Both the position numbers and the translations under genes were made by a program. Positions 26,958 to 35,591 of a stretch of DNA of 64,000 nucleotides are shown piece after piece. The notes beneath the pieces were generated by a model, which worked only from the letters and a program-made list of their open reading frames with translations, had not been told where the DNA came from and did not search any database. This DNA comes from DATJHM01 sp963777355 (GTDB lineage Bacteria; Chloroflexota; Ktedonobacteria; Ktedonobacterales; Ktedonobacteraceae): assembly GCA_963777355.1 (NCBI GenBank), contig CAVZQK010000042.1, forward strand, positions 1 through 64,000, in the 5' to 3' direction. Positions within the stretch are counted from its first letter, which is position 1. Every line of letters starts with the position of its first letter.

Positions 26958-28721
26958 ATGCGGTACTTTCCACAAAAGCCTTTCCAAAAACTTCTTCTGC
27001 CGTCCATTCTTAGCCTGTTTGTCCTCTTGATTTCTGCCTGTGGAGGGGGTACACCGTCTACATCACAGCAAGTCACTAAAGCTGCGGCGAATAAACAGAT
27101 CCTGGTTTTGCCTGTTGAGGGCCGCTCCGATTTGCAGGCCTTTGATCCTGCTCTGGTGACAGATCTTTATTCGATTGACGCCGTCAACCTGGTCTTTACG
27201 GGTCTGGTCGAACTTGATAATAATCTCCAGGTACGCGACGAACTGGCCTCTTCGCAATCGGTCGCTCCTGATGGTATAACCTGGACCTTCAAACTCAAAC
27301 CTGGCTTGAAGTTTAGCGACGGCAAATCCCTTACTTCAACAGATATTGCCTATAGTCTTGATCGTGCCCTCAAACCGAGCTTGAAATCGAGCGTCTCCCC
27401 CCTCTATCTTGGCCTCATTAAAGACTCAGAGAAGCGCGTGGCCGGAAGCATTTCAACGTTGATCGGCGATAGTATTCTAACACCTGATCCGCAGACCGTT
27501 GTTCTGATCGCAAACCAGAAGGCCGCCTATTTTCTACAAATCTTGACCTATCAGACCTCCTTTGTTGTCGAGAAGAGTCTGGTTGATAAATACGGCGACA
27601 ATATTGCCGATCATTTGAGCGAAGGTATGGGTGGCGATGGCCCTTTCAAGGTCTCAGAATATACTCGCGGTAAACAGCTCGTTTTTGTGCCAAACGATAA
27701 TTACTTCGGTCCCAAACCTCAGCTCACAAAGATTGTCATGCCCTTCTTCCAGCAAGAAGATACAAGCTATCGCGCTTATCAGGCAGGTCAGACCTATCAA
27801 GCTACTGTGCAATCGGCAGATGTTGCCCAGGCCAAAGCCCTGCCTGGTAACCAGCTTCATCAGCAGCCATTGCTGGAGGTAGATTTCCTCGGCCTTAACG
27901 AACTCTCGAAGCCATTTGACAATCTCAAGATTCGCCAGGCTTTTGATCTGGCTGTCGACAAAAACGTGATTGCCCAGAGCGTCTACAAAAATTCAGTCCT
28001 ACCGACAAATCATATTATTCCACAGGGGATGCCCGGATATAATCCAGCGCTCAAAGGCCCTGATGGTACTACCAGCACTTCAGGGAATCCTACCCAGGCG
28101 AAGCAGCTTCTTACTGAAGGGATGCAAGAAGCAGGCTATACTAAAGCCACATTTCCAGGTATCACTCTGACATACTCCTCACAAGGCGGCACCGACCTGC
28201 ATAACGAGATGGCCGCCTATCAACAGATGTGGCAAAATGTCCTGGGAATTACCGTCAAGTTAAATGATATTAACTTTAACAAACTAATCGATCTGCGTGT
28301 GAACTCACTCAATAATCCTAATGGTTTACAGATGTGGGGACTCTACTGGCAGTCCGACTATCCTGATCCGCAGGACTGGTTGACGCTTATCTTTGGTCCG
28401 CAGTCGTCCAAGAATGCTATGAACTATGGCCAGAACCACAGTCCACAGAACGCCGAGCAGCAGGCCAATCAGAAGCTCATGAGCGAGGCCGATCTGGAAT
28501 CCAATCAGGCCAAACGTCTACAGATGTATAATCAGGCGGAACAGCAGGTAGTCAATGATATCGCCTGGATTCCCCGCTACCAGAATAGTTATACCTTTGT
28601 GCGTAAGCCCTGCCTGGTCGGTATCCAGGACAACCCGCAGGAGATGTATCCACCAGATAGCTGGGAAAATGTCTATATCTCAACCGCGCAACCCTGCGCA
28701 AACGTCCAACCATATGAATAG
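26958..28721 (+). CDS. Peptide/solute-binding lipoprotein (SBP_bac_5, OppA/DppA family)
   Basis: About 587 residues from ATG 26958, preceded by AAAGGAG. The signal peptide ends in the lipobox LLISACGGG. Family features include VFTGLVELDNNLQVRDELA, WTFKLKPGLKFSDGK, and the late segment LYWQSDYPDPQDWLTLIFGP. It binds oligopeptides, nickel-type chelates or sugars for an ABC importer. No cognate permeases or ATPases lie nearby, so it is an orphan. Upstream is a long leader with a hairpin at 26593-26618. Confidence 0.88.
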   Translation: MRYFPQKPFQKLLLPSILSLFVLLISACGGGTPSTSQQVTKAAANKQILVLPVEGRSDLQAFDPALVTDLYSIDAVNLVFTGLVELDNNLQVRDELASSQSVAPDGITWTFKLKPGLKFSDGKSLTSTDIAYSLDRALKPSLKSSVSPLYLGLIKDSEKRVAGSISTLIGDSILTPDPQTVVLIANQKAAYFLQILTYQTSFVVEKSLVDKYGDNIADHLSEGMGGDGPFKVSEYTRGKQLVFVPNDNYFGPKPQLTKIVMPFFQQEDTSYRAYQAGQTYQATVQSADVAQAKALPGNQLHQQPLLEVDFLGLNELSKPFDNLKIRQAFDLAVDKNVIAQSVYKNSVLPTNHIIPQGMPGYNPALKGPDGTTSTSGNPTQAKQLLTEGMQEAGYTKATFPGITLTYSSQGGTDLHNEMAAYQQMWQNVLGITVKLNDINFNKLIDLRVNSLNNPNGLQMWGLYWQSDYPDPQDWLTLIFGPQSSKNAMNYGQNHSPQNAEQQANQKLMSEADLESNQAKRLQMYNQAEQQVVNDIAWIPRYQNSYTFVRKPCLVGIQDNPQEMYPPDSWENVYISTAQPCANVQPYE

Positions 28722-28758
28722 TACTCTGACCACCTCAGATGAAGGTTGTCCAATCCGC

Positions 28759-28783
28759 GTAGGGTGGAGGCTTGCCTCCGCCC
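28759..28783. repeat. REP-like palindrome with GTAG head
   Basis: GTAG (28759-28762) leads into GGTGGAGGC (28763-28771), TT, then GCCTCCGCC (28774-28782) plus C. The core closely matches the hairpin at 55031-55055. The tetranucleotide head plus GC-rich palindrome is the layout of REP elements mobilised by RAYT transposases. It lies just after the peptide-binding gene and may also stabilise or end its transcript. Confidence 0.5.
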
Positions 28784-28982
28784 TCTCGCTGGCCATAATC
28801 TGCATAGAGAGGTGGTCAGAACATAGAGGTGATATCGCTCATCTCACTATTCCATTAGCATTCTACAGCGAAAAAAGTGAAATATTCTCTTTTTTTGTTG
28901 CCGATGCTATGCTATTCTATCTACTAGCCCTGTGGAATAGTGCTAGCAGTGTTGGACGCATTTCTTAGAAGAGGTTACATGT

Positions 28983-30854
28983 ATGGCTGATTACAGAGGA
29001 CGACAACTTGGCAACTATCGTCTTATTCGCCTGCTAGGAGAGGGAGCTTTTGCCCAGGTCTACCTCGGCGAACATATCTATCTTAGCACGCAGGCTGCCA
29101 TTAAGATCCTCACTACTCAGGCATCAGATATGAACTGGTTTTTTACTGAGGCTCGCAATATTGCCCGCCTGGTCCATCCAAACATTGTCCGCGTTTTGGA
29201 ATTTGGTGTCGAGAGCGATACCCCATTTCTGGTGATGGATTATGCATCTGGCGGTACTCTTCGTCAGCGCCATCCCGCTGGCATACCTGTTCCCCTTCCC
29301 ACTGTGGTCTCCTACGTGAAACAGATCGCCGATGCTTTACAATATGCACATGATGAAAAGTTGATTCACCGCGATGTAAAGCCTGAAAATACCTTGCTGG
29401 GGAGACGTGATGAGGTTCTTCTTAGCGACTTCGGTATTGCGCTAATGGTTCAGACAATGCAGCTTCAACGTGTGCAAGATGTTGCGGGTACTCTGCTCTA
29501 TATGGCTCCTGAACAGATACAAGGTCAGCCTCGTCCTGCCAGTGATCAGTACTCATTGGGTATTATGGCTTATGAATGGCTAACCGGTAATCGCCCCTTT
29601 GGTGGTTCTTCTTTAACGGAGATTATCTCACAACATCTTGCTGTTCCTCCTCCTCTTCTAAGAGCGAGGATGCCTACAGTCTCGCCTGCTGTTGAACAGG
29701 TTGTATTGACTGCTCTCGCGAAAAACCCGGAGCAGCGTTTTGCTACTGTACGAGCATTCGCTCTTGCTTTGGAACAGGCCAGCCAATCTCCTCTTCCTAA
29801 AGAAACAGATGGTGTTGTGCCTGCTTTAGACCAGACTGTTCTGGCCCCTTCTAGTGTAGCGACTGTGTTGCCGCCTCCTGTTTCTGTTCGCAGAACGGAG
29901 ACGCCAAGGACTTTCGTGAGTGCCTATCGTGGTCATATGAACGCTGTCTGTTCTCTTGCCTGGTCCCCCAATAGCAGCCGCATTTTTTCAGTTAGTAACG
30001 ACAAGACTGTCCATGTCTGGGAGGCCTCTACAGGAAAGAATCTTCAGATCTATCAAGATATCTCAGATGCAGTGCGCGCTGTCGCTCTCTCAGCAGACGG
30101 CTCACGTGTTGCCACGGTTGGGTCTGATAATCAGATCCGTGTCTGGGATTTTGCTACCAATCGTCTCGTGCTTACTTATCTCGGTCATACGAGTACCACT
30201 GTCAAGGTACTTGCCTGGTCACCAACGCAACAAATTCTTGCTTCCTCTGCTAGCGATGGCTCTATTCATGTGTGGGATACCACAACAGGCCAGACTCTTA
30301 CGATCTATCGAGGTCATGCTGGTAGCGTGAATTCTCTTGCCTGGTCGCCCAATGAACCCGCTTCTGAATCTGGCTCTTTCCTGGTCTCTGGCGCTGATGA
30401 TGCCACAGTTCAGATCTGGGAGGCCTTCACTGGGAAAAATATTTCCCAATACCAGGGTCAGACTGCAAAGGTTTCAACGGTAGCCTGGTCGCCCAGGACG
30501 TATTCTGTATCCTCTTCTGAATCTGCCTCGATCTCACAGACCAATAGTAGCTCGCGTGTTGCTTGCGGAAGAGAAGACGGTCTGATTCAAATGTGGGATA
30601 CTACCACTAATCGCGAAGTCTTGAGCTATCGCTATTCTGCTCCTATCTCCGTTGTAGCCTGGTCGCCGGATGGACGGCGTTTTGCCTATGCAGGAACCAA
30701 TACGTCTGTGGATGTCTGGGACGCTATGACCAACCGTAAACTTGTGACCTTCTCCCATCCATCTCCTCCTCTTGTTATGGCCTGGTCTCCTGATGGTAAA
30801 TATATTGCTTCTGGCGGTAGTGATACCACTATACAGGTCTGGCTGGCTCCTTGA
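28983..30854 (+). CDS. Ser/Thr protein kinase with WD40 repeats
   Basis: A 623-residue cytosolic protein. Residues 10-270 are a Hanks-type kinase: glycine loop GEGAFAQV at 19-26, catalytic Lys 41, HRDVKPEN at 129-136, DFG at 149-151 and APE in YMAPEQ. All key residues are present. No membrane segment is seen. Residues about 310-623 contain roughly seven WD40 repeats, with recurrent LAWSP and VWD/IWE motifs, forming a beta-propeller scaffold. Soluble kinase-WD40 fusions are frequent in large-genome Chloroflexota, where they likely recruit phosphorylation targets. The gene stands alone, convergent with the carboxypeptidase 14 bp away. Confidence 0.92.
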   Translation: MADYRGRQLGNYRLIRLLGEGAFAQVYLGEHIYLSTQAAIKILTTQASDMNWFFTEARNIARLVHPNIVRVLEFGVESDTPFLVMDYASGGTLRQRHPAGIPVPLPTVVSYVKQIADALQYAHDEKLIHRDVKPENTLLGRRDEVLLSDFGIALMVQTMQLQRVQDVAGTLLYMAPEQIQGQPRPASDQYSLGIMAYEWLTGNRPFGGSSLTEIISQHLAVPPPLLRARMPTVSPAVEQVVLTALAKNPEQRFATVRAFALALEQASQSPLPKETDGVVPALDQTVLAPSSVATVLPPPVSVRRTETPRTFVSAYRGHMNAVCSLAWSPNSSRIFSVSNDKTVHVWEASTGKNLQIYQDISDAVRAVALSADGSRVATVGSDNQIRVWDFATNRLVLTYLGHTSTTVKVLAWSPTQQILASSASDGSIHVWDTTTGQTLTIYRGHAGSVNSLAWSPNEPASESGSFLVSGADDATVQIWEAFTGKNISQYQGQTAKVSTVAWSPRTYSVSSSESASISQTNSSSRVACGREDGLIQMWDTTTNREVLSYRYSAPISVVAWSPDGRRFAYAGTNTSVDVWDAMTNRKLVTFSHPSPPLVMAWSPDGKYIASGGSDTTIQVWLAP

Positions 30855-30868
30855 GCTGTTGGAAGACC

Positions 30869-31846
30869 TCAATGGGATGCTTTTGTCCCAATTGGCACCC
30901 GTGGCGGACGCATGGGTAATGCAAAGCTCCAGTCGAGCAAGGCGCTGGCGTCGGTGACACGGTGGATATCATCTTTATCGTGGAGAATCGCTCCAATCAG
31001 ATGATGTCCACCACTGGTGGCGGCAAATACAAGGCAGTATCCTGCCTCTACTGTAAAGCCTGTTTTTATGCCAGTCGTCCCTGGATAGAAACTTAAGAGA
31101 TCATCGGTGGTGAGCCAGGTATAAGCGTGATGATTGCCGCTGGCTGGCAGATTAAAACGCTGAAGCTGAACGATCTGCGCAAATAGTGAGTTATGGAGCG
31201 CGTACTGTGCGAGATGGACCAGATCGGCGGCACTACTATAGTGATCTGGATCAGGTTTACCATCCGGCAATGTATACGTGAGACCGTCAGGGTTAATGTA
31301 ATGGGTCTGCGTGAGATGGAGACGTTGTGCATACTGGTTCATGAGAGCCACAAACTGCGCAGTGTTTCCTCCCACTGCATCTGCCAGGGCAATCGCTGCA
31401 TCATCTCCAGAAGGAAGCATGAGCCCATAAAGAAGATCGATTTCGGGGATCTTATCGCCTGCTACCAGTTGGGCGCTGCTGCCAAAATTCTTTTTTACTT
31501 CGTCCACGGCTGCCTGTGGAACCGGCACAAGCTGGTTAAGATTTCCCCTCTCCAGGGTAATAACGGCGGTCATGATCTTGGTTGTACTGGCCATTGGCAG
31601 ACGTTCGCTGCCATGAATATTTACCAGTGTGTCTCCTGTGTCAGCGTCTAATACATAAGCGGCTGAGGCGCTGATCGCAGGAGGAGTACCTTGTGGTGTC
31701 AAGACCGGGCGAGGAGTGGGCGTCGGAGTAGGTATAAAAAGAGAGAGAACCCTGTGCCCAGGTGGTGTAAACATAACTAGTGGCGCTGCAATAATTACTA
31801 GCAGCGTCAGCAGTAGCAACATACCAGCGATAAAACTCCTAATCAC
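30869..31846 (-). CDS. D-alanyl-D-alanine carboxypeptidase (peptidase S11)
   Basis: A 325-residue penicillin-binding-protein-5-like enzyme. One N-terminal membrane segment (residues 4-26) acts as signal anchor, followed by a Thr/Pro linker (PTPTPTPRP). The SxxK motif is STTK at 87-90. The second motif, usually SxN, reads SGD at 146-148. KTG is at 261-263. It trims the terminal D-alanine of peptidoglycan stem peptides outside the membrane. The SGD variant occurs in some S11 members but deserves note. There is no C-terminal beta domain. Confidence 0.88.
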   Translation of the reverse strand: MIRSFIAGMLLLLTLLVIIAAPLVMFTPPGHRVLSLFIPTPTPTPRPVLTPQGTPPAISASAAYVLDADTGDTLVNIHGSERLPMASTTKIMTAVITLERGNLNQLVPVPQAAVDEVKKNFGSSAQLVAGDKIPEIDLLYGLMLPSGDDAAIALADAVGGNTAQFVALMNQYAQRLHLTQTHYINPDGLTYTLPDGKPDPDHYSSAADLVHLAQYALHNSLFAQIVQLQRFNLPASGNHHAYTWLTTDDLLSFYPGTTGIKTGFTVEAGYCLVFAATSGGHHLIGAILHDKDDIHRVTDASALLDWSFALPMRPPRVPIGTKASH

Positions 31847-31874
31847 ATTCTCCCCTTTTTAGCCAGATTTTGTT

Positions 31875-33165
31875 TTACATGATAAATCGTAGTGGCTTCA
31901 AAAGCCGCTCACTTACTTTTATATACCATTTGCGGCTATGCCAATCTTTAGCTGTCAACTCGAAGATATCAGAGGTATCACAGCGAAAAAGCGCCTCCAT
32001 CTGCTGAGCAAATGCAGTACTATAGATCTCGACATTGACTTCATAATTGCCAATTGAACTGAGACGGTCCAGATTGGCCGTTCCGACAGTTGACCACTGG
32101 CCATCAATTGTACAGGTTTTGGCATGCAGCATGGTATGTCTATAACCGAAGATGCGGATGCCAGCCTCCAGGCATTCCGAGAAATAACAATGGGATACCC
32201 AGTCGGTAAGAATATGGTTTGATACCCAGGGTACAAGAATGTGCACGTCTACTCCGCGCTGAGCAGCCTCTTTGAGCGCTTCTAGCAGGACATGATCCGG
32301 CACAAAATAGGCATTGGTAAGCAGGATATAGTGATCTGCCCGATCAATCGCGGAGATATAAAGATCACGAATAGGAAAGGTCAGGCGCAATGCATCGTTG
32401 CCGTGTACAGTGATAAGCGGATCAAAATTACGGGTGTGGCGATGTTCAATAACTTTTTTCCCGCTGGAGAAGCGATTCCAGAAGTCGATAAAAGAGTGCG
32501 CAAGGTTGGCGGAGGCGGGACCATGAATACGTAAGTGCGTATCGCGCCATTCATAAGCATAGGCGCTACCAATATTATAGCCACCAATAAAGCTGGCCGT
32601 GCCATCTACAATTAAAAGTTTGCGATGGTCTAACGAGTAGCGCCGTAGATCCAGCAGGTGCCAGGGACGGCTAATAAATTGATATTCTAAACGATGAATT
32701 CTTGGGGGAGAACGATTTATAAAATTCAGGAGGCACTACCAGATTGCCAAACTTATCGAAGATTACGTAGACTGCTACTCCCTCAGCCGCTTTTTTCTCC
32801 AGGGCCTCTTTGAATTCTTGCCCAACTGCATCATTTTTCCAGATAAAGGTTTCAAAATAAATGAACTCTTTCGCATCCTCTATTGTCGCTAGCATCACAT
32901 CAAAGAGTTCTCTCCCATAGGAATAGAGCTGAAGAGAATTTTCTCCAACGCGAACCTCTTTCAGTTCAATATGTGGGAAGCCATGCTCCTGTTTTTTCCG
33001 CCGACGTAGAGCCGAGATACAGATTAAGACAGTAACGGTCAGAGATTGAGCAACGAATAAACCCGCCAATACGCGTTTGACAATCTCTATAAGCGTAGGA
33101 TGAGACGGTCTAAAAAACGCGACAATCCAGGATTGGATACGTTTCTTCCAGGTAAGCTTATGCAT
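31875..33165 (-). pseudogene. Cardiolipin synthase-like phospholipase D protein, frameshifted
   Basis: The ATG at 33165 follows GGAAGGTGAG. A membrane segment (VLAGLFVAQSLTVTVLICIS) precedes the first PLD half. The frame changes at a run of five G on the plus strand (32704-32709). Removing one base joins YKSFSP to RIHRLEYQFISRPW. The first HKD site is LDHRKLLIVDG and the second is MLHAKTCTIDG, both intact. The joined protein has about 430 residues, as expected for cardiolipin synthase A-type enzymes that condense two phosphatidylglycerols. The homopolymer position makes a sequencing error likely, in which case the gene is functional. Confidence 0.75.
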
Positions 33166-33385
33166 CTCACCTTCCTTACTAATGCACATAATAAAAAAAT
33201 CAATTGCGATACAATGAGAGAAAAGAGTGAATCATGGCATTTTTGTTTGCATGTTAAGCCGAAATAGCTATAAGTGCTTTCATTATAGGATACGGCCTAC
33301 AAACACGCAAACAGCAGTGCCAAAAAGTCGGGGCCTTTTTTTCATTCATGCTAATTCTCAAGGGTAGTTGAGAGCAAGTTTTTGA

Positions 33386-34171
33386 TTATTGAACGACTGC
33401 TTCCGATGCAGTTTGCCTGGTTGCTTGTCGTCGTGCACGCCAGTCGGTGACCCAGCGATAGAGGAAGATGGACAAGAAGAGCCAGACCAGGCCTGAGAGA
33501 TAGCCGCCCAGAACGTCCGTAATCCAATGTTCGCCCTCGTAGAGACGGGAGAAACCGATAATCAGAATGGCAGAAACGGCAAAGAGCTGCAAAGGCAGTA
33601 GCCACCAGTGGTAGCGCCATTCCCTGACAGGTCTTGTGAGGCTGAGGTAGAGCAAGAAGCCATAGAAAACAGTATCATGCTCAGTATGACCGGAAGGGAA
33701 ACTGTTAAAGGTCAGCTTAGTATGGACATGGATCAGATTTGGAGTTGGGCGTGGTCGGCCAACAAAGTCACCGAGCAGAGCATCGATCCCATTGGCAATC
33801 ATAACGGTGAGCGCGAAGAAAATGCCCTGTTGCCACCAGCGCATTGCCAGCATAAACACCACCAGGACGACAGTAGCAATAATTGAGGGGGGAATATCAT
33901 TAAGGGAGCTATAAAACATCACAATTGTAAAAATCCAGGCAGGCATTTGTAGAGCCTGGATTGAGCGCGAGAAATTGACTTCGCCGGGAAACGGTTGTGG
34001 ATGTTGATGCATAATCAAGCAAGCTGCACCCAGGGCAAACAGGCCAATAAACCAGAGGATGGTTTCGATGATATGGCGTCGTCTGGCATCTCCACGTTTT
34101 TCGTTGCCAGCAGTGAGTTCGGCTGTTGGGCTCACCTGTCCAGAGGGATGGGAGTCTGATGTCTGGGTCAT
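33386..34171 (-). CDS. PAP2 superfamily membrane phosphatase
   Basis: A 261-residue protein with about six membrane segments. The three phosphatase signatures are VGRPRP (KxxxxxxRP-like), PSGHTEHD, and SRLYEGEHWITDV, with both histidines present. It dephosphorylates lipid phosphates such as undecaprenyl diphosphate or phosphatidic acid at the outer face. It lies downstream of AIM24 and upstream of the PLD-type gene on the same strand, suggesting a lipid-related group. A paralogue with the same EGEHWITDV-type motif is at 56965-57744. Confidence 0.88.
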   Translation of the reverse strand: MTQTSDSHPSGQVSPTAELTAGNEKRGDARRRHIIETILWFIGLFALGAACLIMHQHPQPFPGEVNFSRSIQALQMPAWIFTIVMFYSSLNDIPPSIIATVVLVVFMLAMRWWQQGIFFALTVMIANGIDALLGDFVGRPRPTPNLIHVHTKLTFNSFPSGHTEHDTVFYGFLLYLSLTRPVREWRYHWWLLPLQLFAVSAILIIGFSRLYEGEHWITDVLGGYLSGLVWLFLSIFLYRWVTDWRARRQATRQTASEAVVQ

Positions 34172-34309
34172 ACGATTCCTCCGCTTTATGATAAAGATAA
34201 GATTATTCCTTATAGAGGTACACGTACTGCACTATTTTTTAGATGTATTTATTGTAACTCCAGAGTAAATCCCAAATTTAAAACTAGCGGAATTTGAACA
34301 ATGATCCTG

Positions 34310-34565
34310 GTGCTCAGGTAGACGAAGGGCGGATTGATAAACCGTCTTAGCGGCGAGGAACCACGAAGTTATGTGATGAGATCACCCGGGCTGCTTCGCT
34401 GGTGATTTCCACATCAGGATCGCCGCCAACAGATACGGGATGAAGCCGGGAATCGCATCGATGATATGAAACAGATTGCGGATACCAGATTCTTTTCAGT
34501 TAATGGGAGAGCCAGCCAGTTTGATCACGCGCAAAGCGAGCGCCATCTTCCCAACAGAGACATTT
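34310..34565 (-). pseudogene. RDD-family membrane protein remnant
   Basis: Directly after the AIM24 stop on the minus strand, SVGKMALALRVIKLAGSPIN ends at a stop. The same reading continues as GIRNLFHIIDAIPGFIPYLL and AAILMWKSPAKQ before another stop. This order matches the middle and end of RDD transporters (GKMxLGLRVV, then RNLLRIID, then SPKRQRLGD). The N-terminal RDD motif itself is absent. It explains most of the gap between the PAP2 and AIM24 genes. Confidence 0.5.
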
Positions 34566-35360
34566 TTACGAGTTGCTTGTATTCGAGTCCTCAGGAGTAG
34601 GGGGATGATAGCTCATAGACTGTATGCCCAGGCGTCCAGGGCCTGTGAAGCGATTGAGGACAAACGATCCACCAGCTAGCATCCCACCAATGGCACCTAA
34701 CAAACCTCCTCCACGTTGTGAACCAGCAACGGTAGTGACCGCCATTTGTACAGAGGGATCTTTCCATAGCCAGGCACCAGGCTCGACATCCAGGACTTCT
34801 CCGGGGGCCAGAGTTTTCTCAAAGACGTTACCATAGCCATGAAGTAGCAGCAGTCCTTCTCCTCCCTGAGCCGTGAATTGATCGATGAATAATCCTGTGC
34901 GGCTCAGCAGGATGTTGGATGTTCCTTTGACAAAGGTGAAATTATAATTCACATTGCCTGTGGCCATCAGGAATTGATGCTCACGAACCTCAACCGTTTG
35001 TCCAGGTTGCAGGCGCAGAGCGACGATCTGACCAACAGAATCGCGCGACATGGCGATGTTGCCCGGTCCATGTGCCTCAGTAACGAAGACTTGCAAGCCC
35101 GCAAAGATGCGTTTTGCAGCTCCCTTGAGCGATTTAAAGCCAATCTGAACATTCGGATGTTTCCAGAGCAGGATATGATGTTCGAAATAGATTGGCATCT
35201 GGCTACCAAGCATAATATCAACTACAGGTACCAATTCACCTTCAATGGAGACGGCTAAGTCAGCAATGCGCAGTAGACCTTTGGGATGATGCGAAACTGC
35301 TTGCGGAATTGCATTTCCAAAGGGACTAGTGGTGTAGTCTTCGTATTGATTAGAAACCAT
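34566..35360 (-). CDS. AIM24 family protein
   Basis: A 264-residue beta-rich protein of the AIM24 (TIGR00266) family. The family reads as repeated sheets with motifs such as VDIMLGSQMPIYFEHHILLW, GLFIDQFTAQGGEGLLLLHG and LAPGEVLDVEPGAWLWKDPS. A glycine-rich GGGLLGAIGGMLAGGSF segment and FVLNRFTGPGRLGIQ lie near the C-terminus. Bacterial members have no settled function. The mitochondrial relative affects inner-membrane structure. The gene is divergent from the HTH-NB-ARC-TPR gene, and the shared spacer carries repeated GTGCA sites. Confidence 0.85.
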   Translation of the reverse strand: MVSNQYEDYTTSPFGNAIPQAVSHHPKGLLRIADLAVSIEGELVPVVDIMLGSQMPIYFEHHILLWKHPNVQIGFKSLKGAAKRIFAGLQVFVTEAHGPGNIAMSRDSVGQIVALRLQPGQTVEVREHQFLMATGNVNYNFTFVKGTSNILLSRTGLFIDQFTAQGGEGLLLLHGYGNVFEKTLAPGEVLDVEPGAWLWKDPSVQMAVTTVAGSQRGGGLLGAIGGMLAGGSFVLNRFTGPGRLGIQSMSYHPPTPEDSNTSNS

Positions 35361-35394
35361 AAGAGTTCTCCTGTTAATTAAATTTGTATTTCTT

Positions 35395-35540
35395 GTGCAC
35401 TTGTCTTTTTTTGCACTCGATTACTTTAGATCTCAGAATGGAGATCAATAGGCGTTTAGCCAGAATATTGAATGGTGCAAAAGTCTTTTGCTACAACTGG
35501 CGTTAGTATAAAATAAGCTGTGCACTATAGGATGGTGCAT
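35395..35540. promoter_or_regulatory. Cluster of GTGCA-containing sites in a divergent spacer
   Basis: Five copies of a TGCA-centred motif fall in 146 bp: GTGCAC at 35395-35400, TGCAC at 35412-35416, ATGGTGCAA at 35472-35480, GTGCAC at 35520-35525 and ATGGTGCAT at 35532-35540. The spacer lies between AIM24 and the HTH-NB-ARC-TPR gene. They are candidate binding sites for the latter's N-terminal helix-turn-helix. Confidence 0.35.
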
Positions 35541-35591
35541 TAGGGTTCAGATGGATGGGGAGAAAGAAAAAAGAAGGAGTCAAAAAAATTT

